Shown: positions 30,921 through 37,944 of the stretch, in pieces
Position numbering within the stretch: position 1 is the stretch's first letter
Layout: each line of letters begins with the position of its first letter
Assembly: GCA_001816455.1 (NCBI GenBank)
Contig: MHCB01000009.1
Coordinates: 1-41,073, forward strand
Reading direction: 5' to 3'
From: Candidatus Blackburnbacteria bacterium RIFCSPHIGHO2_12_FULL_44_25
Lineage (GTDB): Bacteria; Patescibacteriota; Microgenomatia; UBA8517; UBA10165
Length of the DNA: 41,073 bases
The notes under the pieces: generated by a model
Seen by the model: only the letters and a program-made list of their open reading frames with translations
What the model was told of the DNA's origin: nothing
The model's database searches: none
Translations under genes and position numbers: made by a program

Positions 30921-30957
30921 GTAGCCCTTTAGCAAAAAATTAGGAAGGAGAAATCGG

Positions 30958-31290
30958 ATGGCAGCAACAGAGACAGGCAAACACACTACGATACGGTGCA
31001 CAGTGTGTGTGTGCGACGTCGACACGGCCACAGCCCCACACCGATCTCATCGCGAGACAGTACACTCCGGCGAAATAGATCTCTCGCTCACCGAATGCCC
31101 CAAATGCGGCCTAGTGCTCGTCGCAGAGGTGCTGCTACCAAAACAGGGTCCGCTTGTTCTTGTCGCCCACCCAAATACGGGCGTACACGCGGTACCAGTC
31201 GACTGGCTCGAGGGTTGGGAGGCCAACGGTTTCCGCCAAGCAACGCCCCTAGAAGCCCTCGGCTGGTATCAGGAGCGAAGTCCCGGCTAA
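30958..31290 (+). CDS. Unplaced small zinc-ribbon-like protein
   Basis: 110 residues. Two Cys pairs, CTVCVC and CPKCG, are spaced about 30 residues apart with nearby His, consistent with a zinc ribbon. The C-terminal half (VLVAHPNTGVHAVPVDWLEGW) is hydrophobic but not membrane-spanning. GGAAGGAG lies seven bases before the ATG. It is G+C-rich, has a long structured leader (copy A) and a strong nested terminator. No family recognised. Confidence 0.75.
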   Translation: MAATETGKHTTIRCTVCVCDVDTATAPHRSHRETVHSGEIDLSLTECPKCGLVLVAEVLLPKQGPLVLVAHPNTGVHAVPVDWLEGWEANGFRQATPLEALGWYQERSPG

Positions 31291-31322
31291 ACCAGTGGGT
31301 AGCTTCCTGCTCCAGCAACCTT

Positions 31323-31384
31323 AGCCCCCCGCCACACGACGCACCAAAAGTGCATTCAACAAATCGTGTCGCGGGGGGCTTTCC
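31323..31384 (+). terminator. Long nested terminator
   Basis: AGCCCCCCGC pairs with GCGGGGGGCT, continuing with ACACGA/TCGTGT and an inner GCAC/GTGC hairpin, then TTTCC. Confidence 0.8.
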
Positions 31385-31401
31385 ATTTGATCCGCCCCAC
31401 C

Positions 31402-31432
31402 CAATGTCTAATGTCCAACCTCTAATCTCCAT
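31402..31432. repeat. Short-period repeat (CAATGTCTAATGTCC type), intergenic
   Basis: CAATGTCTAATGTCCAACC-like units just upstream of the hydrolase gene. Similar units occur inside that gene (32064-32084) and at 36879-36900. Confidence 0.65.
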
Positions 31433-31446
31433 GTTAAAATACAGAC

Positions 31447-32562
31447 ATACCCAAAAATATATTCGTCGCCCTAGTCTCCTTAATTTGTCTTATCCTTGCT
31501 GGAGTAATCGGCTGGCAACTAGCCAAAAGTCCCAACTCAAACCCTCTTATCCCCCAAAAAGTCAAAGAACGGGCAAGACCCCTTGATAGATACTCGTTTG
31601 ACGCACTTTCCCAAAGAAACTGGGAACCGGTAGAAATAAAAATCGAAAGCCCAATAGATCGTACTTTTCCTTCAATAAAAAAACCATACAACTTCACCTC
31701 GCATGTATTCTCAATAGTAGTCGACGGCAAACGCGTCACCGGCCAACTAAATCTTCCACTCCAACCTCCAACCTCACGGTCAGAGCGCGTACACCTCCAA
31801 CCTCCTTCTTATCCAATAATCCTCATGTTCCGCGGCTGGCTCCCTCAAGAAAACTATCAAACCGGCGACGGCACAAAAAATGCAGCAGCAGTCTTTGCCC
31901 AAAACGGATTCATAACTCTCGCTCCGGACTTCTTAGACTACGGAGGCTCAGACCCCCGTGATCCCGACGAAATCACAGGACGCCTTGAATCCTATCCAAT
32001 CGCCCTCACTCTCCTAAAATCCGCCGAAAATCTTAAACTCGTCTGCGCCTCTGAGGTATGCCCCCCAATGTCCAATGTCCCCGCTTCGACCGCAAAGCGA
32101 GGCGAGCAACCTCCAACCTCAGTATTTTTATATGGTCATTCAAACGGCGGCCATTTAGCACTCGCAGCCTTAGAAATTTCGAAAAAACCCATACCCACAG
32201 TCCTTTGGGCCCCAGTTTCCAAACCCTGGCCTTTCTCAACTTTGTTTTTCTCAGACGAAACAGACGACAAAGGAAAAACGCAAAGAAAAATGCTCGCAAA
32301 ATTTGAAGAAAACTACGATGTGTTCAAGTACTCTATTGACAATTACTTTGACCAAATTACTGCCCCTATACAACTCCACCAAGGAACCCAAGATCCAGCA
32401 GTTCCTTACGCGTGGTCTGATTCTTTCTATAAAACCCTAAAAGAAAAAGACAAAGATATAACTTACTTCAAATACCCCGGAAACAATCACGACCTTGCCC
32501 AATCTTGGAATTTAGCAATCACCCGTTCCCTCACTTTCTTCCAAAAACACCTAGCAGAATAA
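31447..32562 (+). CDS. Membrane-anchored alpha/beta hydrolase (S9-like), start codon non-canonical
   Basis: The catalytic domain is clear: FLYGHSNGGHLALAAL (nucleophile Ser), HQGTQDPAVPY (Asp) and GNNHDL (His). The first ATG in frame is 31825, but the frame continues upstream with sensible sequence: a membrane helix (NIFVALVSLICLILAGVIGW), then a linker and a beta-rich segment. No ATG, GTG or TTG exists between the stop at 31434 and 31825. An ATA at 31447 lies six bases after TAAAAT, the geometry of leaderless genes here. A frameshift near the N-terminus is the alternative. Short-period repeats sit in two loops. Confidence 0.7.
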   Translation: MPKNIFVALVSLICLILAGVIGWQLAKSPNSNPLIPQKVKERARPLDRYSFDALSQRNWEPVEIKIESPIDRTFPSIKKPYNFTSHVFSIVVDGKRVTGQLNLPLQPPTSRSERVHLQPPSYPIILMFRGWLPQENYQTGDGTKNAAAVFAQNGFITLAPDFLDYGGSDPRDPDEITGRLESYPIALTLLKSAENLKLVCASEVCPPMSNVPASTAKRGEQPPTSVFLYGHSNGGHLALAALEISKKPIPTVLWAPVSKPWPFSTLFFSDETDDKGKTQRKMLAKFEENYDVFKYSIDNYFDQITAPIQLHQGTQDPAVPYAWSDSFYKTLKEKDKDITYFKYPGNNHDLAQSWNLAITRSLTFFQKHLAE

Positions 32563-32581
32563 ACAGTAAAACCCATAGCAC

Positions 32582-32609
32582 TTGAAAACTTCACTTTTTG
32601 TGTTAAACT
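32582..32609 (+). promoter_or_regulatory. Promoter of the 32663 gene
   Basis: TTGAAA (32582-32587), 16 bases, TAAACT (32604-32609). Confidence 0.6.
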
Positions 32610-32662
32610 ATAAGTCGACAGAAAAATTGTTTTCTGGCACGTTGGCAGCAAAGGAGAAGGAC

Positions 32663-33097
32663 ATGGCCAAGCTGGTGGTTCACGGCGAGAGCGGAAGAAA
32701 CAGTGGAAACTTCGGACGGGTGATGTTCGAAGAGGCCCTTCGGGCCGGAGCAACACACTTCCAGCTATCGGGTTCACGTCTGCTCATCAAGGTTGAAGAC
32801 GAAAGGGTGCGCATAGCCTACCACCAGTACTGGAAAAACCCCGTGGCGGGAAACCCTTTCCCGATCGACGCCTGGGTGGAAAACCGAGTGGGTCTCGCAT
32901 ATTTTCGCCAGGCTCTTCACCAGCACAAGTTCGTCCGACGGGCCTGGGAACTGTCCAGGTTTGGGCAAGAGACAAACCAATACGGTTGGCAAGGCCGTAT
33001 GTTTCCACCGCCCGGAGCAATCACCGTCTACAGTTGGGAAAGGGGCCTCATTCCCAGGGAGATCCTAGCCTGGTGGGACCCACCCAACACCGAATAA
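32663..33097 (+). CDS. Unplaced soluble orphan protein (144 residues)
   Basis: Start at ATG 32663 with AAAGGAG six bases upstream. No signal peptide. Basic and aromatic-rich, with VMFEEALRAGATHFQLSGS, a YHQYWKNP patch and a C-terminal Trp/Pro-rich end (YSWERGLIPREILAWWDPP). The first half loosely resembles nucleotide- or nucleic-acid-binding beta-alpha units, too weakly to name. G+C-rich third positions, own promoter and nested terminator mark it as an SD-led orphan. Confidence 0.72.
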   Translation: MAKLVVHGESGRNSGNFGRVMFEEALRAGATHFQLSGSRLLIKVEDERVRIAYHQYWKNPVAGNPFPIDAWVENRVGLAYFRQALHQHKFVRRAWELSRFGQETNQYGWQGRMFPPPGAITVYSWERGLIPREILAWWDPPNTE

Positions 33098-33117
33098 CCC
33101 AAGCCCCCTCTGCCCAC

Positions 33118-33165
33118 TGCACCGCAAGACCAACCCCTCAGGGTTCTCAAAAATCTTGCGGTGCA
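33118..33165. terminator. Nested terminator between convergent genes
   Basis: TGCACCGCAAGA pairs perfectly with TCTTGCGGTGCA around an inner AACCC/GGGTT hairpin. Confidence 0.8.
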
Positions 33166-33171
33166 CAACTT

Positions 33172-34209
33172 TCAAGTCCGAGTAGCCAATCCAGCCTCTA
33201 CCGTCAAATCGTTCAAGTTTTTAGCTGCCTCCTTAACAATACCCCTAGGATCCTTCCCCCCGTCTATTCTCCGATAAACAGAACCTGCAAACCGCGCCTC
33301 ATCTTCGGTTATGCTCGGAACGTCACCCATAACACTCTCCGACTGAAACGCACGAACAATAGCCTGAGCAATCGCTAGATTACTCCGAGCATCTGCCACT
33401 CTTTCTTGCAATGACCTTGTAACGGGAGTCTCTACAGGGGACACCCCCGCCTTCTCCCTTAGCCGATCCAGATCATCAACGTTACCCGCTGCCTGATTGT
33501 AGGAATTGTACCAGAAAGAGCTATCTCCAACTCTCTCCCGATAATTATCCACCATCCGAAGAACTCCTCTTGCCTCCTCGGAGGAAAGATTTTGGTTACC
33601 AGCAATGCGCACAACATTAAAAACCTTCCACTGAAGCTCTCTTAGGTCATCATGCGAAAGACCACTTTCAATCTGACCTTGAACATTAACCACTTCATCT
33701 AAAACTACGGTTTTAACAGCAGGACCTTCCGGAAAACCCAGAGCAAAAATATTTTCAAACAAAAGACCATCCAAACGAACAGCAGCATCCCCATACCTGC
33801 CTATACTCCTCCCAGACAATCCTCTGTTAGGCAAAACCTCCGCAGAACCAGTCTTAATTCTGTTTAAGGCCGGGTTCACTATCACACTTCCAGCAGCGTC
33901 ACCACCAATGATTGCCTTAGCAAGAAAAACGGGAAGAGTCGCCGAAACCTCCTCCTTCCAACCTTCCTCAGTCGTAGGCCATACCTCGGGCCTGATCCCT
34001 GCAGCCTCAAACAACAAATTCCTCATACCCAAATCTCCGCTAATTTCGTCAACCACCCGACCAAAAGCATTAGGGTCCCTTTCGAAGACTCCTACCTGCT
34101 CCGCCAGACCAGCCATTTGCGCCTTCTGCATTTTATCCCGAATACTCTGAAAACCCGCATCGCGAGCACGCACAAACGGATCGTTATTCCCACCACCAGA
34201 TTCATTCAT
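33172..34209 (-). CDS. Unplaced soluble protein (345 residues)
   Basis: Predominantly helical and hydrophilic from MNESGGGNNDPFVRARDAGF to the end, without signal peptide or membrane helix. Recurrent charged helices (DLRELQWKVFNVVRIAG, LQERVADARSNLAIAQAIV) suggest a structural or binding role. No SD. It resembles the 2092 and 16144 genes in length and composition. Family unknown. Confidence 0.72.
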   Translation of the reverse strand: MNESGGGNNDPFVRARDAGFQSIRDKMQKAQMAGLAEQVGVFERDPNAFGRVVDEISGDLGMRNLLFEAAGIRPEVWPTTEEGWKEEVSATLPVFLAKAIIGGDAAGSVIVNPALNRIKTGSAEVLPNRGLSGRSIGRYGDAAVRLDGLLFENIFALGFPEGPAVKTVVLDEVVNVQGQIESGLSHDDLRELQWKVFNVVRIAGNQNLSSEEARGVLRMVDNYRERVGDSSFWYNSYNQAAGNVDDLDRLREKAGVSPVETPVTRSLQERVADARSNLAIAQAIVRAFQSESVMGDVPSITEDEARFAGSVYRRIDGGKDPRGIVKEAAKNLNDLTVEAGLATRT

Positions 34210-34289
34210 AACCCATATTAGTAAAGACCACCTCCATATGTCAACATTAAAAAGCTCTCAAGTTTTCTTGGGTTCTACTATGACATTCT

Positions 34290-34310
34290 CCCCGCCATTA
34301 GATGGCGGGG
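34290..34310. repeat. Palindrome CCCCGCCAT-tag-ATGGCGGGG
   Basis: Nine-base perfect stem 43 bases left of the next palindrome; REP-like rather than gene-linked. Confidence 0.6.
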
Positions 34311-34352
34311 TTTCTCCTCTAAAGGAGAACGACATATCAGAATCCATTTCAT

Positions 34353-34373
34353 CCCCGCTAAGCGGGGTTTTTT
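34353..34373 (+). terminator. Palindrome CCCCGCTaAGCGGGG plus T-tract
   Basis: Works as an intrinsic terminator on the plus strand and shares the GCTAAGC core with palindromes inside the ligase-like gene. It lies just before the rpsU promoter. Confidence 0.7.
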
Positions 34374-34382
34374 GGGTTCTGC

Positions 34383-34388
34383 TATAAT
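34383..34388 (+). promoter_or_regulatory. Extended -10 promoter of rpsU
   Basis: TGC-TATAAT directly after the terminator; leader about 60 bases. Confidence 0.6.
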
Positions 34389-34452
34389 AGAAACAGTTAC
34401 ATGTTACATCTAACTTGTTACGATTTTGAAAGGGGGTCGAATAATTACTTAT

Positions 34453-34653
34453 ATGGTAGTAGTCAAAGCAAAACCAGGCGAATCCATGGATCGCTTGATC
34501 CAACGATTCCGAAAAAGAATAATTCAATCTGGAGTTTTATTGGAATATCGTGAGCGCGAACGCCACAAAACCCAAGCTGAAAAACGAAAAGAAAACAAAT
34601 ACAGAGTAGCCCACCTTCGGGAGATTCAAAAAAAGTATCCTAAGGACCAATAA
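34453..34653 (+). CDS. rpsU: Ribosomal protein bS21
   Basis: 66 residues. VVVKAKPGESMDRLIQRFRKRIIQSG is the bS21 core, followed by a basic helix with RERERHKTQAEKRKEN. The ATG at 34453 gives the usual N-terminus; TTG 34426 would add nine residues. A G-rich AAAGGGGGT lies 17 bases upstream, too far for a standard SD. It overlaps nothing and ends 14 bases before rnhB on the other strand. Confidence 0.93.
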   Translation: MVVVKAKPGESMDRLIQRFRKRIIQSGVLLEYRERERHKTQAEKRKENKYRVAHLREIQKKYPKDQ

Positions 34654-34667
34654 TTTCTTCGGGTATC

Positions 34668-35395
34668 TCAAGACTTTCCATCAACCAGTTTTCTGACAAA
34701 CCGTTTCCTATGTAACCGCGTTGGTCCCCAACGTCGAATGGCGGTTTGGTGCTCGCGCGTCCCATATCCCTTATTCCTTTCCCACCCATACTTCGATCCT
34801 GCAAAACCAGATACCGTCTGGTATCTGGCAAGGCTAGACATTAAGTTGTCACGATAAACTTTCGCAATAATTGACGCAGCAGCAATCGATATTGATTTTT
34901 GATCTCCCTTTATGATCGCCAACTGATTCTTACGCCTCAACCCTCGCGTATAAGGAACATAAAATGCATCCACAAGCAAAAAATCTACTATCCGATGTCT
35001 ACTATCTAATGTCAGCTTCCGATTGCACTCCGTTATCGCCCTTCTAAACGCCAACCTCGTCGCGGAAACAATCCCATGTTTATTGATAAAAGATACCGGC
35101 GCCTCGCCAATTCCCCAACCCAAACAGTTTTCCTTAATCCACGAATCAGCCTTCCTTCTCTGCGCAGGGCCTAACTTCTTCGAGTCATTAATAATGACAC
35201 CCAAATCAGCCCGATTTACAACGCCTTTTAAGGCGACCCCTTGTACGGATCGATTCTTCGAGCTTTTTGGGACAAAGATAACTGCCCCCGCAACAACTGG
35301 CCCCGCCAATGCCCCCCTTCCAACCTCATCCGCCCCGGCAACAAACCTAAAACCCTTTTTTCAAACGAAAAATCCGGCAATTTCTTCCCTTTCAT
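34668..35395 (-). CDS. rnhB: Ribonuclease HII with apparent -1 frameshift
   Basis: RNase HII, which removes ribonucleotides and RNA from RNA-DNA hybrids. AGADEVGRGALAGPVVAGAV (catalytic Asp-Glu), NDSKKLGPAQRR, the Asp in FLLVDAFYVPYT and IKGDQKSISIAAASIIAKVYRD are all present. No start codon exists upstream of DEVGRG in that frame. An ATG at 35393-35395 opens a different frame that joins it if one A is re-read in a run of six (35356-35361 on the plus strand). That would give the expected N-terminus. Short-period repeats at 34984-35016 encode TLDSRHRIVDF. Coordinates span both frames. Confidence 0.88.
34984..35016. repeat. Short-period repeat (CTACTATC/GATGTCT unit) inside rnhB
   Basis: CTACTATCCGATGTCTACTATCTAATGTC-type units, related to the intergenic copy at 31402, are translated in a loop before the third catalytic Asp. 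Confidence 0.65.
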
Positions 35396-35415
35396 CTCTG
35401 CTACAATATCAATAT

Positions 35416-35646
35416 ATGAAAACTTACACCTACCGCATGATTATCGAACCCGATGAAAAAGGCTACCATGGCTTTGTTCCCCTCTTGCGTGGCGTTCACA
35501 CAATAGGAAAAACTATCGAGGAAACAAAAAAAAGCCTTGAAGAAGCAATCCGATGCCATATAGAAGGTCTCTTAAAAGACAAAGAAAGAATCCCCCAGGA
35601 AGAAAACGCCGTAGAAATAGTCCACACCCTCACAATAAGTGCCTAA
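35416..35646 (+). CDS. hicB: HicB antitoxin
   Basis: 76 residues: YTYRMIIEPDEKGYHGFVPLLRGVHTIGKTIEETKKSLEEAI is the HicB partial RNase-H-like fold. The protein is short and lacks a C-terminal DNA-binding domain, so autoregulation may need another factor. TGC-TACAAT lies eight bases before the ATG. The gene order hicB-hicA is reversed relative to many hicAB loci. Confidence 0.92.
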   Translation: MKTYTYRMIIEPDEKGYHGFVPLLRGVHTIGKTIEETKKSLEEAIRCHIEGLLKDKERIPQEENAVEIVHTLTISA

Positions 35647-35869
35647 ACTTCCTATTGTAAAAGCAAACAAACTCGTCAGAACACTCCTCAAACTAGGCTT
35701 TTATAAACACCACCAAACAGGAAGCCACCTTCAACTTAAACATCCAGACGGAAGAAGAACTACAATTCCATACCATGCTGCAAAAGAAATTCGCCGCGGA
35801 ACACTAAAATCTATCTTAGATGACGTCAACCTCTCAGTAGAAGAATTTACCAAAGCGCTTAAGAAATAA
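35639..35869 (+). CDS. hicA: HicA toxin
   Basis: 76 residues starting at GTG 35639, inside the end of hicB. The double-stranded RNA-binding-like fold and catalytic His are seen in KLGFYKHHQTGSHLQLKHPDGR and TTIPYHAAKEIRRGTLKSIL. It should cleave mRNA. Confidence 0.93.
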   Translation: MPKLPIVKANKLVRTLLKLGFYKHHQTGSHLQLKHPDGRRTTIPYHAAKEIRRGTLKSILDDVNLSVEEFTKALKK

Positions 35870-35902
35870 CCCCTAGCGTCCTAGCGCCCCCTGTCAGAAC
35901 GC

Positions 35903-36835
35903 CTACACCTTCAACTTCCGAAGATACTCCCTAAACTCTTCCCCAATCTCCAGATGCCTCAATCCAAGTTCAACAACAGTCTTCATATACCCCAATTTTG
36001 ATCCACAATCATGATATTCAGCATTCAAAATTTCCTGTGCATAAACCTCTTTCCCTTGCGACAACATAACATTCAACCCATCAACATAGACCAACTCTTG
36101 TCCGTCCTTCAAACCTCCAGCAGCCCGTTTTAAAGCAGGAAAAATATCAGGGGTAAAAATAAAACCCGCCAAAGTTGCCAAATTCGAAGGCGCATTTCCA
36201 ATCCCTGGCTTCTCAATAATCTTATCTACCTTCATTAAGCCTCCCCCCAATTCCTCCCCGGAAGCATACCCGTACTTTAATGTGTCTTCCTCTTTATCTG
36301 TCCTCAAACCCCCCAAAATCGTCGCCCCAGTTTTCTCGTATGCGGAAAGTAGCTGCTCTGTACATGATAAAGGTTTCGCCGCCATAAGAACCTCGCCTTC
36401 GGCGAGAACCTTGTGATTCCCTTCGGTCGTCATAAACTCATCTCCCCAAAAAACAACAAACGGCTCGTCTCCAACAACAGCCTGGGCAGTCAAAATCGCG
36501 TCTCCGTTTCCTCGCGCTTCCTTTTGCCGAACATATATAAACTCAGCTAAGCTCGAGATTCTTCTCATCTCAGAAAGCTGCTTTTCTTTCCCCGCAGCAG
36601 CAAGTTTTGCCTCCAATTCAAAATGTGTGTCAAAGTGGTCCTCAATTGCCCTTTTATGCCAACCGGTAATCAGAATTATCTGCTCGATTCCAGCATCAAC
36701 CGCATTCTCAACAACATACTGAACAATCGGCTTATCAACCAAAGGCAACATCTCCTTAGGCATCGCCTTCGTTTGAGGCAAAAACCTCGTCCCAAACCCC
36801 GCCACCGGTATAACGGCTTTTCTGATTTTCTTCAT
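35903..36835 (-). CDS. galU: UTP-glucose-1-phosphate uridylyltransferase
   Basis: 310 residues; makes UDP-glucose for surface glycans. AVIPVAGFGTRFLPQTKAMPKEMLPLVDKP is the nucleotide-binding signature, followed by EARGNGDAILTA and DEFMTTE, then KIIEKPGIGNAPSNLATLAGFIFTPDIF. A TTCGGCGAG palindrome (CTCGCC-TTC-GGCGAG) encodes part of NHKVLAEGEVL. TTGCAG-N18-TAGACT lies eight bases before the ATG, so the leader is minimal. Confidence 0.97.
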   Translation of the reverse strand: MKKIRKAVIPVAGFGTRFLPQTKAMPKEMLPLVDKPIVQYVVENAVDAGIEQIILITGWHKRAIEDHFDTHFELEAKLAAAGKEKQLSEMRRISSLAEFIYVRQKEARGNGDAILTAQAVVGDEPFVVFWGDEFMTTEGNHKVLAEGEVLMAAKPLSCTEQLLSAYEKTGATILGGLRTDKEEDTLKYGYASGEELGGGLMKVDKIIEKPGIGNAPSNLATLAGFIFTPDIFPALKRAAGGLKDGQELVYVDGLNVMLSQGKEVYAQEILNAEYHDCGSKLGYMKTVVELGLRHLEIGEEFREYLRKLKV

Positions 36836-36985
36836 GTCTTTTGAGTCTACTCTCCCTCAAACTATTTCTGCAACAGTTCCAATATCCAATGTCTAAGGTC
36901 GGCATCAAATACCCCATAACCTCCTCTACCCGCCTCTCCACCTCTACTCTCTACAACCCATAGCCTACCTACTTCCTACAGGTTA

Positions 36986-37015
36986 TTGACAACTCTAAAA
37001 TATACCTGGTATACT
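36986..37015 (+). promoter_or_regulatory. Promoter of a minimal transcript
   Basis: TTGACA (36986-36991), 18 bases, TATACT (37010-37015). TATACC-t-GGTATA covers the -10 box. A terminator follows within about 40 bases. Confidence 0.7.
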
Positions 37016-37036
37016 TACCAAGTTGATTGAAAAACG

Positions 37037-37059
37037 CCTCGGAACCCCGAGGTTTTTTT
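37037..37059 (+). terminator. Intrinsic terminator of a ~38-nt transcript
   Basis: CCTCGG-aacc-CCGAGG followed by seven T. Confidence 0.8.
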
Positions 37060-37094
37060 ATTTTTCCGCCCAGCACCCCAATCCCCCATAGTAT

Positions 37095-37123
37095 TTGACT
37101 ATACCACAACGAAGTGGTATACT
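37095..37123 (+). promoter_or_regulatory. Promoter of structured RNA 1 with palindromic operator
   Basis: TTGACT (37095-37100), 17 bases, TATACT (37118-37123). The inverted repeat TATACCAC-aacgaa-GTGGTATA runs from the spacer into the -10 box. Confidence 0.75.
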
Positions 37124-37391
37124 CTACCTTGTAACTTAAAACTCTGCCTTAAAAACAGGGTTTTTTGCAAATCCCGCCCCTTAGGGCGGATGCACTTTTA
37201 TTAGAAGGAGAAAATACTCCTCTTTTTAAGAAGCCCGTAGCTTCGGGTGGCATATTTTTATGCTCCCTTGAGCTGCGGGTTTTACAGCGAGGAAACCCAA
37301 ATTCACCGCTCGCGCAATGACGCACGGGATGTGAAAGCCACCAAGCCTTCGGCTTGGCGTTCTCGCCAACAGTTCTTAGAGGAGGTTCGCG

Positions 37392-37484
37392 ATGCGAACT
37401 ACACGGACGGCAACCCTTGGCAAGATTGTGGCCTTTGACCTGAACACCGCCGGCGCCGGCCTGAGCTTCAGCGCGACCTGCTGA
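37392..37484 (+). CDS. Possible 30-residue leader peptide within RNA 1
   Basis: ATG 37392 is preceded by AGAGGAGGT, one of the best SD matches in the window. The frame encodes MRTTRTATLGKIVAFDLNT and ends GLSFSATC. The start codon lies in a GTTCGC-GAT-GCGAAC hairpin that could gate initiation. It could be chance in a structured RNA, but the SD matches the orphan class. Confidence 0.35.
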   Translation: MRTTRTATLGKIVAFDLNTAGAGLSFSATC

Positions 37485-37717
37485 CCACGGCCAGCCGCGG
37501 GGACACCTCTGGGAGGTGATCGGAGCCTAGCCAGGCTCGTCACCTTGGCCTCTGGCCGAGGCGTCCCCGCTTCCTGGAATATCCCCCTCCTCTGGAGGGA
37601 ATCGCAGAGCGAAATCTCTGCAGAAAGGCCACATCATGAAGTGGGACATAGAGCTGACAACCTGACCGGCTAGCCGATCAGGAAAGCACCCCATTTTTTT
37701 CTCCCCTAAACCCAATC

Positions 37718-37788
37718 GGGCCGGTACGGCGCAAAGACGCGTGTCTCACAACACAACTCCTCGCGCACGACCGGCCCTTTTCTTTTTT
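37718..37788 (+). terminator. Terminator of RNA 1
   Basis: GGGCCGGT (37718-37725) pairs with ACCGGCCC (37770-37777) around an inner GCGC/GCGC helix, followed by TTTTCTTTTTT. Confidence 0.85.
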
Positions 37789-37891
37789 GCATAAACCACA
37801 CAATACTTGTGCAAAAAAGTTTCACAATTGCGTAGCTTCCCAGCGAAGCATATTGCAAGGTTCTCCGATTCCCAATCGGAGGTTCTTATCC
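37783..37891 (+). ncRNA. Conserved structured element, copy B
   Basis: Same order as copy A: TTTTTTGCA/TGCAAAAAA, CAAT-TGC with GCA-T-ATTG enclosing GCT/AGC, then CTCCGATT-CCC-AATCGGAG flanked by GGTTC and GGTTCTTATCC. Each variable helix differs from copy A on both strands. It is followed not by a gene but by structured RNA 2. Confidence 0.65.
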
Positions 37892-37944
37892 TTCCAATCT
37901 CCAACTCCCTCTTGACTCCCTATTTCCATCAGTACTAAACTCAT

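Larger units (their letters stand above)
30625..30957 (+). promoter_or_regulatory. Leader region of the 30958 gene
   Basis: Intergenic 333 bases holding, in order: little of note to 30740, a promoter TTGACT-N17-TACTAT (30743-30771), a terminator-like hairpin GTGCAC/GTGCAC plus six T (30791-30819), the conserved two-domain element (30814-30920), an A-rich stretch, and GGAAGGAG before the ATG. Confidence 0.65.
37130..37790 (+). ncRNA. Structured RNA 1 (about 660 nt)
   Basis: Starts at a strong promoter and ends at a strong terminator. Helices include CCCGTAGCT/AGCTGCGGG (37234-37279), CCAAGCC/GGCTTGG and GTTCGC/GCGAAC. A multibranch domain is closed by GCGGGGAC/GTCCCCGC (37497-37570) with inner AGGTGA-GAGCCT/AGGCTC-TCACCT and GGCC/GGCC. 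GCAGAG/CTCTGC and CCTGA...TCAGG (37661-37682) follow. A short hairpin plus six T at 37142-37166 could stop most transcripts early. It matches no RNA class I know; a 30-codon frame lies inside. Confidence 0.6.

Noticed and set aside
34258-34350. Short minus-strand peptide spanning the two palindromes
   Set aside because: The coding appearance comes from the palindromes; no conserved-looking residues.
37310-37440. CRISPR array or other regularly spaced repeats
   Set aside because: The repeated look comes from hairpins; there are no equal-length spacers and no cas genes in the window.
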